Source of the DNA: Eshraghiella sp045542375
GTDB taxonomy: Bacteria; Bacillota; Clostridia; Lachnospirales; Lachnospiraceae
Length of the DNA stretch: 7,055 bases
Direction: 5' to 3'
Assembly: GCA_045542375.1 (NCBI GenBank)
Contig: JAZQKW010000066.1
Coordinates: forward strand, 1 to 7,055
Made by a program: the position numbers and the translations under genes. Under the pieces are notes generated by a model. That model made no database searches. It saw nothing but the letters and a program-made list of their open reading frames with translations, and was not told the DNA's origin. Below are positions 1 to 5,489 of this stretch, in pieces. Positions within the stretch are counted from its first letter, which is position 1, and each line of letters opens with the position of its first letter.

Positions 1-9
1 CTAGAATTA

Positions 10-41
10 TTGATAGAAAATAAGTATAGTGGTAGTATAAT
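10..41 (+). promoter_or_regulatory. possible sigma-A promoter for the acetyltransferase operon
   Basis: A perfect TATAAT is seen at 36-41. The best -35-like hexamer is TTGATA at 10-15, which leaves a 20-bp spacer, longer than the usual 16-18. Transcription would start near 48 and give a leader of about 70 nt before the chosen start codon at 120. The -10 is convincing by itself, but the pairing with this -35 is weak. Confidence 0.4.
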
Positions 42-119
42 AGAGATAGTGTGGAGGATGAAAAATATTATTGGATTTTAATCCTCTCAAATTGCGTAAG
101 GAAATCTGTAGGTGTAATT

Positions 120-896
120 ATGAACTATACTAATAAAATGATATACCGGGTTGCAATGGAGCAGTCGGCATTAGATGCAAATTGTAGTCCGGACGACTTT
201 CTTAAGGAAGAAAATGTTATAACTATTTCAAAAGAAAATCCATTGGCAAGAAGATATTTAGTACTTCCTCATGCTTGCAATTTAATTTCTTACGGAAACA
301 ATATTGTGGCAACGATTTCAGAAGAATACGAAGGCATAGTGAAAGACTATATATCTAAGTATGCAGTGGAACAGTGTTTTGAGACCCCTAATATGCATGT
401 ATTAAATGACGCATTTCAAGAGAAGGGTTTGCGTGTGTGCTTTATGGCAGAGTATTTTCTTCCGGATATGAATGTGTTGCGTCCTTTGCCATGCGATTAC
501 GATTTAAAGGTTTTGGAAGCATGCGATTTCAAAGATTTATATACGGATGAATGGAGTAATGCATTATCTCATTCTCGTAGAGAACTTGATGTTTTAGGCG
601 TTGGAGCATATCATAACAGAAAGCTTATAGGTTTGGCAGCATGCTCTGCAGACTGTGATACTATGTGGCAGATTGGGGTAGATGTACGCCCACAGTACAG
701 GAGAAAAGGTATTGCATCTGCGTTAACCAGCAAGTTGGCATTGGAGATATTGGAAAGGGGCAAGGTGCCGTTTTACTGTTGCGCATGGTCTAATATAAAA
801 TCTGCTAATAATGCAATTAAAAGTGGCTTTCGTCCGGCGTGGGTAGAAATGACGGTTAAGCCAGCTACTCTTGTTGAAGAAATAAATAAAAGATAA
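120..896 (+). CDS. GNAT family N-acetyltransferase
   Basis: Predicted 258-residue cytosolic acetyltransferase that would move an acetyl group from acetyl-CoA to an amine; the substrate cannot be read from sequence. The GNAT fold is in the C-terminal half. Residues 189-199 carry the acetyl-CoA pyrophosphate-binding motif A (VRPQYRRKGIA), followed by a long helix and a strand, then a conserved segment ending in NAIKSGFRPAW (about residues 225-240). The N-terminal 110 or so residues, with RVAMEQSALDANC near the start, are a family-specific extension rather than a second catalytic domain. I chose ATG 120 because AGGTG lies 7 nt upstream and family-like sequence begins there. The frame is open back to GTG 51, but those 23 codons have no suitably placed ribosome site and do not look conserved. 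It is the first gene of a four-gene unit and stops 11 nt before the MarR gene. Confidence 0.85.
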   Translation: MNYTNKMIYRVAMEQSALDANCSPDDFLKEENVITISKENPLARRYLVLPHACNLISYGNNIVATISEEYEGIVKDYISKYAVEQCFETPNMHVLNDAFQEKGLRVCFMAEYFLPDMNVLRPLPCDYDLKVLEACDFKDLYTDEWSNALSHSRRELDVLGVGAYHNRKLIGLAACSADCDTMWQIGVDVRPQYRRKGIASALTSKLALEILERGKVPFYCCAWSNIKSANNAIKSGFRPAWVEMTVKPATLVEEINKR

Positions 897-907
897 AAGG
901 TGATGTA

Positions 908-1378
908 ATGAAAATATCAGAAGTTATTAACAGTAACAAATTGAATTTTGAAGGGGTAGAATTATCTTATTTTTTAATTGGCCTGTTAAGTGCGTTTGAG
1001 AACAGATTTCAGGCAATGGCGGATAGTCAAATGGAGGAAATCAGCTGGAAACAGTTTTTTGCAATTATATGTGTTAATATGTGTCCGGATAAGCCTACGG
1101 TGAAGGAACTGGCGGACATAATGGGAAGCTCACACCAGAATGTGAAGCAGATATTGCTGAAGTTAGAGAAGAAGGGCTTTGTTACTATTACAGTGGACGA
1201 GCAGGACAGAAGAAAACAGAGAGTGGAACTTACTGACTATTGTAAGGAATTTTGTGCAAAGAATGATGATATAAGTGTTAAAGTAATGGGTACATTGTTT
1301 GACGGGGTGTCGAAGGAACAATTACAAGTGACAATTCAGACTATTATACAGATTGAAAATAATTTGAAGGAGCTATAA
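908..1378 (+). CDS. MarR family winged helix-turn-helix transcriptional regulator
   Basis: A 156-residue protein, the usual MarR length. MarR proteins act as cytosolic dimers that repress or activate nearby genes and often respond to small phenolic ligands or oxidants. Residues 18-60 form the N-terminal dimerisation and linker helices. Residues 63-89 (PTVKELADIMG, then SSHQNVKQILLKLEKKG) are the helix-turn-helix with its recognition helix. Residues 92-108 are the wing, with the family's acidic-arginine pattern DEQDRRKQRVEL. The C-terminal helix (about 112-155) completes the dimer interface. ATG 908 has AAAGGTGAT just upstream, overlapping the stop of the acetyltransferase. Lying inside the unit suggests it controls the unit itself. 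No clear operator palindrome stands out at the promoter near 10-41, so autoregulation is inference. Cysteines at 55 and 59 could allow redox sensing, but this is not established. Confidence 0.88.
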   Translation: MKISEVINSNKLNFEGVELSYFLIGLLSAFENRFQAMADSQMEEISWKQFFAIICVNMCPDKPTVKELADIMGSSHQNVKQILLKLEKKGFVTITVDEQDRRKQRVELTDYCKEFCAKNDDISVKVMGTLFDGVSKEQLQVTIQTIIQIENNLKEL

Positions 1379-1382
1379 TCTG

Positions 1383-1772
1383 ATGAAAAAATATTTGATG
1401 GCATTTTTGATTTGGGTTTTTATAATTCCGCTTGCGATATTAAATGCAGGATTGCGTGAGAATGTGTTAGTTAAATTGGGCGCGGTAGCTCTTCCGTTGA
1501 GCGGTGTTATTTTAAGCTGTTGCATATTTGGGATGGCATTTTTTACCATACCTAAGATAAAAAACTGTGAAAAAAAGGATTATTTCATCTTTGGTATTAT
1601 GTGGTTTATATTAACAAATTTATTTGATTTGATTTCATATATAATGGATGGAGGCGGATTCATTGACTTGCTTAAATCCTACAACATATTTACCGGAAAT
1701 ACATGGTTGATTGTTGTTTTGACGGCATTGATATCTCCGGTGGCAGTTATTAAGATAAGGAAAAAGAAATAG
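1383..1772 (+). CDS. small four-helix integral membrane protein, function unknown
   Basis: A 129-residue hydrophobic protein. Four membrane segments can be drawn at about residues 4-23, 33-56, 66-88 and 108-124, with a lysine-rich C-terminal tail (KIRKKK). There is no signal peptidase site and no catalytic motif I recognise. The character (aromatic-rich helices, an IPKIKNCEKKD loop, a glycine run GGG at 90-92) resembles uncharacterised small membrane proteins of Clostridia. I cannot attach a function. AAGGAG at 1367-1372, inside the end of the MarR gene, gives a 10-nt spacing to ATG 1383. The gene lies 4 nt after the MarR stop and 1 nt before the oxidoreductase start, so it is almost certainly part of the same transcript. 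A role tied to the redox partner or as an export or sensor component is speculation. Confidence 0.75.
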   Translation: MKKYLMAFLIWVFIIPLAILNAGLRENVLVKLGAVALPLSGVILSCCIFGMAFFTIPKIKNCEKKDYFIFGIMWFILTNLFDLISYIMDGGGFIDLLKSYNIFTGNTWLIVVLTALISPVAVIKIRKKK

Positions 1773-1773
1773 T

Positions 1774-2469
1774 ATGAAAATAGCAATAATACACGGACAA
1801 AATCATAAAGGGAGCACCTATAACATTGGTAGAATGATAGCGGATAAAACAGGGACTTCAGACATAAAGGAGTTCTTTTTGCCAAGGGATTTGAATCATT
1901 TTTGTATGGGATGTTACACATGCATCGAAGACGATAAGAAGTGTCCTTTTTACGAAGAAAAGAATAGGATTATGCAAGCAGTGGAGGAAGCGGATGTTTT
2001 GATATTTACCACACCTACATATTGTATGAGAGCTTCTGCACCGATGAAGAGCTTTATAGATTTAACATTTAATTATTGGATGGTTCACAGACCGAGAAAA
2101 TTCATGTTTAATAAAAAGGCAGTTGTTGTGTCAACTGCGGCGGGGTGTGGTACCCGTTCTGCTATGAAGGATGTAACCAATCATTTGTTTTACTGCGGTG
2201 TGCCAAAGATATTAACCTACGGAATAGCGGTTCAGGCAATGAATTGGGAGGCTGTGTCTGATAAGAAAAAAGATAAAATAAATAAGGCAACAACAAAGAT
2301 TGCGAAAAGAATATCGAATGGTAAACCTGCAAAAGCGGGAATTAAAACCAAGTTTATTTTTTCTATGATGCGCATGATGCAAAAGAACGGTATGGGTTCC
2401 GGGGAAGCTGAGAAAGCGTATTGGGAAAGCATGGGATGGTTCACGAAAGACAGACCGTGGAAATTGTGA
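1774..2469 (+). CDS. flavodoxin-fold NAD(P)H-dependent oxidoreductase (NADPH-dependent FMN reductase-like)
   Basis: A 231-residue cytosolic protein predicted to bind FMN and transfer electrons from NAD(P)H to a quinone, nitro compound, iron or other acceptor. Residues 1-20 (MKIAIIHGQNHKGSTYNIGR) form the first beta strand and the phosphate-binding loop for FMN, with GSTYN at 13-17. Residues 74-90 (EADVLIFTTPTYCMRAS) are the second flavin-contacting loop of this family. Cysteines 44, 47 and 50 (CMGCYTC) with C57 form the clustered-cysteine signature of one branch of NADPH-dependent FMN reductases; in some relatives such cysteines bind a metal or Fe-S cluster, but that is not shown here. The C-terminal 60 residues are basic and carry a less conserved extension. 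It starts 1 nt after the membrane-protein stop with only a distant AAGG upstream, which points to translational coupling. It is the last gene of the unit. Confidence 0.85.
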   Translation: MKIAIIHGQNHKGSTYNIGRMIADKTGTSDIKEFFLPRDLNHFCMGCYTCIEDDKKCPFYEEKNRIMQAVEEADVLIFTTPTYCMRASAPMKSFIDLTFNYWMVHRPRKFMFNKKAVVVSTAAGCGTRSAMKDVTNHLFYCGVPKILTYGIAVQAMNWEAVSDKKKDKINKATTKIAKRISNGKPAKAGIKTKFIFSMMRMMQKNGMGSGEAEKAYWESMGWFTKDRPWKL

Positions 2470-2492
2470 TGAGTTTGAATAATATAAATGAT

Positions 2493-2519
2493 AGAAAGGA
2501 TATGAAAAATGATGTGTGA
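2493..2519 (+). other. upstream mini-ORF (5 codons) in frame with the hydrolase gene
   Basis: AGAAAGGA at 2493-2500 precedes ATG 2502. It opens MKNDV and stops at TGA 2517-2519, in the same frame as the hydrolase start at 2541. This is a better ribosome site than that of the gene itself. It may be a leader peptide that feeds ribosomes to the downstream start, the remains of an older N-terminus cut by a nonsense change, or chance. Only the sequence pattern is seen; translation is not shown. Confidence 0.3.
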
Positions 2520-2540
2520 GAGAAGGTGTGTTCTGAATTG

Positions 2541-3140
2541 ATGAGTAAAACGCATTTAGCGGTTGGACTTGCCTCATCGCTATTAGTATTTCAACCGACA
2601 TCATTTGGGGAATGTGTAATTGCTATTATTGGAGGTTCTGTAGGTGGAGTCCTTGCAGATAATGATATATTAGATAATGATTATCAATCAGACGCATTGA
2701 TTGGACAGGTCATGGCATTTGGTATTACAGGTATTTGTGTGTTTTTAGATTATATATTTAAACTAGGTATGTGCCAAATGATATATAAACAGCCTACATT
2801 GCCTATTATAGGCGGGATTGGCTTTTTTGTATTATATATTGTGGGATTTTGCTCAGAACATCGAAAGTTTACACATTCATTTTTAGCTATGATTCTATAT
2901 GGTATAGCTACATCTTTAATATATGAATCTTTTGCAATACCATTTACCACTGCGTACTTTTCGCATCTATTACTTGATATATGCAATAAGAAAAAAGTTT
3001 TCCTGTTCTATCCATTAAAGAAGGGAATCTGTTTGAATATATGTTATGCAAATAAATCTGCAAATAATGTTTTAATGTATGTAGGATTTTCGATAACTGG
3101 CATATTGTTAATTATTAGTCTTATATCTATATTTACATAG
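2541..3140 (+). CDS. membrane-bound YdjM/DUF457-type putative metal-dependent hydrolase
   Basis: A 199-residue membrane protein with the histidine and aspartate pattern of the YdjM/DUF457 family, whose members are predicted metal-dependent hydrolases of unknown substrate. Key residues are H5 in the opening MSKTHLAVG, D40 and D42 (ADNDI), H107 and H112 in HRKFTHS, and H142 with D146 in SHLLLD, followed by the family's downstream FYPL. Hydrophobic segments lie at about 25-39, 55-73, 88-104, 114-131 and 177-198. The start is ATG 2541, where family-like sequence begins. The frame is open back to GTG 2526, but its extra residues are not family-like. AAGG at 2523-2526 is 14 nt upstream, so the ribosome site is poor. 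A five-codon in-frame mini-ORF with a better site lies just upstream. The 71-nt gap after the oxidoreductase suggests it may be separately expressed, but I see no convincing promoter. Confidence 0.78.
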   Translation: MSKTHLAVGLASSLLVFQPTSFGECVIAIIGGSVGGVLADNDILDNDYQSDALIGQVMAFGITGICVFLDYIFKLGMCQMIYKQPTLPIIGGIGFFVLYIVGFCSEHRKFTHSFLAMILYGIATSLIYESFAIPFTTAYFSHLLLDICNKKKVFLFYPLKKGICLNICYANKSANNVLMYVGFSITGILLIISLISIFT

Positions 3141-3148
3141 TGTATTAC

Positions 3149-3180
3149 ATTGCATATGCAATTGTATTGACGGTGCAATG
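3149..3180 (+). promoter_or_regulatory. palindromic operator-like site upstream of the antitoxin gene
   Basis: A perfect 14-bp palindrome, ATTGCATATGCAAT, occupies 3149-3162. The half-site TGCAATG recurs at 3174-3180, inside the spacer of the putative promoter at 3167-3195, and is the reverse complement of CATTGCA at 3148-3154. Ribbon-helix-helix antitoxins of the RelB/DinJ type are known to repress their own promoters by binding such paired half-sites. Assigning this site to the downstream antitoxin is inference from position. Confidence 0.5.
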
Positions 3181-3195
3181 AATTAGTAGTAGTAT
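3167..3195 (+). promoter_or_regulatory. putative sigma-A promoter of the antitoxin gene
   Basis: TTGACG at 3167-3172 (5 of 6 matches to the consensus) is followed after 17 bp by TAGTAT at 3190-3195 (4 of 6). Transcription would start near 3202, just before the AGGAGG at 3205-3210, giving a very short leader. The operator-like half-site TGCAATG lies within the spacer. Confidence 0.45.
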
Positions 3196-3218
3196 GTATA
3201 GCATAGGAGGTGTCAGTT

Positions 3219-3512
3219 ATGTCAAGTACAATTCAAGTAAGGGTAGAAGATGAATTAAAGGTAAAATCTGATAAATTATTTAAAGATTTAGGCATGGATA
3301 CAACTACTGCTATTCGCATATTTTTAACGCAGGCACTTGCAGTAAACGGATTTCCTTTTGAAATTAAAAGAGTTAGAGTTAATCCGTATGATGCTATGTC
3401 AGAAGATGAGTTACTTGAGCGTTTGGAGAAATCACGTGATAGTGCAGATAAAGGAATATATAAGGATGCCGAAAAGGTATCACAGAATATAAGGGAGAAG
3501 TATGGACTATAA
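3219..3512 (+). CDS. type II toxin-antitoxin system antitoxin, RelB/DinJ family
   Basis: A 97-residue antitoxin. Residues 4-9 form the short beta strand and 10-24 plus 28-42 the two helices of a ribbon-helix-helix DNA-binding domain (DELKVKSDKLFKDLGMD, then TTTAIRIFLTQAL). The GFPFEI at 44-49 is the hallmark that follows this domain in DinJ/RelB proteins. The C-terminal half, rich in charged residues, would be the flexible part that wraps around and neutralises a RelE/YafQ-type mRNA-cleaving toxin. ATG 3219 is preferred over in-frame GTG 3210 because AGGAGG at 3205-3210 is 8 nt upstream of it. The toxin gene that should follow is reduced to a short stub overlapping the stop, so the antitoxin appears orphaned here. 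It may still repress its own promoter or cross-neutralise toxins encoded elsewhere. Confidence 0.9.
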   Translation: MSSTIQVRVEDELKVKSDKLFKDLGMDTTTAIRIFLTQALAVNGFPFEIKRVRVNPYDAMSEDELLERLEKSRDSADKGIYKDAEKVSQNIREKYGL

Positions 3513-3543
3513 AATTGTAGTTACAAAGTATGCGTTAAATTAA
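3502..3543 (+). pseudogene. truncated RelE/YafQ-type toxin gene (N-terminal stub)
   Basis: ATG 3502 overlaps the last 11 bases of the antitoxin gene, the usual arrangement for a RelB-RelE pair. It encodes MDYKIVVTKYALN and then stops at TAA 3541-3543. The opening MDYKIVVTKYA looks like the first beta strand of clostridial RelE/ParE-superfamily toxins, which normally run to 85-100 residues. Everything that would carry the catalytic core is absent, and an intrinsic terminator begins 5 nt later. The simplest reading is an internal deletion joining the toxin start to its original terminator. AAGGGAG at 3491-3497 would serve as ribosome site. The stub could still be translated into a 13-residue peptide. 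Confidence 0.65.
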
Positions 3544-3548
3544 GAATG

Positions 3549-3592
3549 AGCTGTTTATGTATATTTCTGACATATCATAAACAGCTTTTGTT
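3549..3592 (+). terminator. intrinsic (Rho-independent) terminator after the antitoxin locus
   Basis: AGCTGTTTATG at 3549-3559 pairs with CATAAACAGCT at 3576-3586, a perfect 11-bp stem. ATAT at 3561-3564 and 3572-3575 extends it past a single bulged T, leaving a 7-nt loop. TTTTGTT follows at 3586-3592. It ends the antitoxin transcript and separates it from the kinase gene. Confidence 0.8.
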
Positions 3593-3630
3593 ATATGCGT
3601 TTGATATAATATGCAAAGGAGGCGAAGATT

Positions 3631-4812
3631 GTGAAGTACCGAAATTCAGCAGAAGTCATACCGGCAGAATTGCTTGAGGAAATACAGAAATATGTGCAGG
3701 GAGAGTATATATACATTCCTGTTAAAGAGAAAAGTATAAACAGGAAAAAGACGGAGTATGCCGTAGAAGTGTGCAAACGTGACGAACATATATATACCCG
3801 TCATTTAGAAGGGATGAGCAATAAAGAACTGGCAGGCTTTTACGCACTTTCGGAATCCAGTATTCGCAGAATTATTATAAAAGAAAGAAATAGGAACGCA
3901 TATATGGATACAATAATTAGAGAAGTTTTGAACAATTGGAACATACAAGATAAAAGCACAAAACAGATACACGATACGGTATGGCAGATTGGCGATGAAT
4001 ACGTGCTTAAAAAATATGACAATAAAAGCATTGTAGAGCAGAATATCCGCATCATCACCACACTTTCGTCTATGGGAATTCCTGTGGAAAAAATATGGGA
4101 AACGACATCGGGTCACCAATATTTTGAGCAGGATGGACATTGCTATACTCTTACCGGTAAACTTAGAGGGTGCAATCTTGTAGGCACAAGAGAACTTGAA
4201 AAAGTGACATATAAAGTGGGTGAAATTATCGCTAAATTACACGTCGCTTTTAAACAATGTGAAGAGGTTGCAGAATTTCCGCAAAATAGTATTCTTGATG
4301 AGATGAAGGGCTGGATAAAGGATAATTTTGAAGCGGATAATTGGAATTCTACAGATAAGAATGAATTTATGAATACACTCGATAAGCTTACGTCATTGTA
4401 TGACAGTCTTCCGGTACAGTTAATTCACAGAGATGTGCATTTTGGTAATTTTCTTTTTGATAAAGGTGAGTTCACGGGATATATAGATTTTGACCTTAGT
4501 CAGAGGAATATCAGAATATTTGATTTGTGTTATTTTACGCTGAGTATTTTGTCAATGGAAAACGCAGATGAGATAAAAGGTAACAGATGGATAGATATAG
4601 TAAGGGATGTTTTTAAAGGCTATAACAGCATAAGTAAGCTTACGGAAGAGGAAAAAGATGCGGTACCATATGTTATGATGTCGGTGGAATATCTTTTTGC
4701 GGCGTGGTTTGTATCTCAAAACGATGTAAAATGTTGTGAAAATTCTCTTGGCATAATGAGATTTGTGAGAGATAATATAGACAAAATAAGATTTGCCTTA
4801 AGAGGATTTTGA
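3631..4812 (+). CDS. phosphotransferase of the APH fold with N-terminal CD3324-like helix-turn-helix domain
   Basis: A 393-residue two-domain protein. Residues 1-88 match the CD3324 family of small DNA-binding proteins: the opening PAELLEEIQKYVQGEYIYIP (11-30), a basic linker, then HLEGMSNKELAGFY and LSESSIRRIIIKE (58-85) as a helix-turn-helix. Residues 99-393 are an aminoglycoside/choline-kinase-type phosphotransferase. K127 (YVLKKYD) is the likely ATP-contacting lysine. HRDVHFGN at 266-273 is the catalytic loop with D268 as base and N273 for metal. IDFD at 285-288 is the DFG-like metal-binding motif. All key catalytic residues are present, so an active small-molecule kinase is expected; the substrate is unknown and antibiotic resistance should not be assumed. 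GTG 3631 is the start because AAAGGAGG at 3615-3622 sits 8 nt upstream. Its stop overlaps the next start by one base, so the downstream genes are probably co-transcribed. Confidence 0.82.
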   Translation: MKYRNSAEVIPAELLEEIQKYVQGEYIYIPVKEKSINRKKTEYAVEVCKRDEHIYTRHLEGMSNKELAGFYALSESSIRRIIIKERNRNAYMDTIIREVLNNWNIQDKSTKQIHDTVWQIGDEYVLKKYDNKSIVEQNIRIITTLSSMGIPVEKIWETTSGHQYFEQDGHCYTLTGKLRGCNLVGTRELEKVTYKVGEIIAKLHVAFKQCEEVAEFPQNSILDEMKGWIKDNFEADNWNSTDKNEFMNTLDKLTSLYDSLPVQLIHRDVHFGNFLFDKGEFTGYIDFDLSQRNIRIFDLCYFTLSILSMENADEIKGNRWIDIVRDVFKGYNSISKLTEEEKDAVPYVMMSVEYLFAAWFVSQNDVKCCENSLGIMRFVRDNIDKIRFALRGF

Positions 4813-5489
4813 TGAAGAATTTAATCGTGTATGAAGATAATAATATTTTGATATGTAATAAACCTGTCGGAATGGCGTCCCAGTCAGAACGCTCTTTTGA
4901 CGTGGATTTATTAAGTAAGGTGCTCACATACAGAACTGAGAAGGGCGAGGCGGCATATGCAGCAATTATCAACCGTCTTGATAAGCCTGTGGGTGGACTG
5001 GTTCTTTTTGCCAAGGATAAAAGAACGGCAGCAGGTCTTAGTGCAATTTCCGGAAAGCACAGCATAGAGAAATATTATTATGCGGTTGTCACGGGCAATC
5101 CCGGTGAGAAGGGTGAGTACACGGACTGGCTTTTGAAGGAAAGTAAAGGGAATGTTTCAAGAGTGGTTTCTGAGAACACTGCAGGAGCCAAGAAGGCAGT
5201 ACTTAATTTCACAACACTTGAGACAAGAAAAATAGAGGGCAAGGAATATTCACTGGTAAAGGTCAGACTTTTGACAGGCAGACATCACCAGATAAGATTA
5301 CAGTTTGCCACCCATGGTCATGGGCTGTATGGAGATATGAAATATAATCCTGACTTTGCTGACAGAAGAGGCGTTTCGCCTGCACTTTTTGCATACCATT
5401 TGGGATTTGATAATCCGGTGGGAGCAGACCGAATTTCGGTGGAGGTTAAGCCGGAGGGAAGCATTTGGGATTATGAATATTTTAAGTAA
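4812..5489 (+). CDS. RluA/RluD family RNA pseudouridine synthase
   Basis: A 225-residue enzyme that would isomerise uridine to pseudouridine in rRNA or tRNA. The signature NRLDKPVGGLVLF (54-66) carries the catalytic aspartate D57. KYYYAVVTG (87-95) and LLTGRHHQIRLQF (153-165) are the other conserved blocks, followed by GLYGDMKY (171-178). The opening VYEDNNILICNKP (6-18) is the standard first strand and loop of the catalytic domain, so no N-terminal S4 RNA-binding domain is present and the protein is a single-domain form. Which RNA position it modifies cannot be told from this. The start is ATG 4812, sharing one base with the kinase TGA, with AGAGGA at 4801-4806 five nt upstream. In-frame TTG 4809 is less likely. 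It shares an operon with the kinase and the AI-2E protein, with no obvious functional link. Confidence 0.92.
   Translation: MKNLIVYEDNNILICNKPVGMASQSERSFDVDLLSKVLTYRTEKGEAAYAAIINRLDKPVGGLVLFAKDKRTAAGLSAISGKHSIEKYYYAVVTGNPGEKGEYTDWLLKESKGNVSRVVSENTAGAKKAVLNFTTLETRKIEGKEYSLVKVRLLTGRHHQIRLQFATHGHGLYGDMKYNPDFADRRGVSPALFAYHLGFDNPVGADRISVEVKPEGSIWDYEYFK

Noticed and set aside
53..81. GGAGG at 53-57 directly followed by ATG 58 and a 7-codon frame (MKNIIGF)
   Set aside because: There is no space between the ribosome site and the ATG, so efficient initiation is unlikely; treated as chance.
51..119. Extension of the acetyltransferase to GTG 51
   Set aside because: The frame is open, but no ribosome site precedes the GTG, and the 23 added residues do not resemble the family. 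ATG 120 has AGGTG at good spacing and begins at recognisable sequence.
2212..2604. Reverse-strand open frame opposite the oxidoreductase and hydrolase genes
   Set aside because: It is antisense to well-supported genes, has no ribosome site or family likeness, and its unusual composition is typical of a shadow frame. The same holds for reverse frames at 1679-1921, 2750-2986, 3591-3776, 3805-4140 and 4673-5065.
3602..3610. Extended -10-like TGATATAAT ahead of the kinase gene
   Set aside because: Transcription from it would start at about 3617, inside the ribosome site AAAGGAGG, and no -35 is present at the right distance. A promoter may exist, but I cannot support this one firmly.
3631..4812. 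Calling the kinase an aminoglycoside resistance gene
   Set aside because: The fold is shared with choline, homoserine and other small-molecule kinases, and the fused DNA-binding domain is not typical of resistance enzymes; substrate is unknown.
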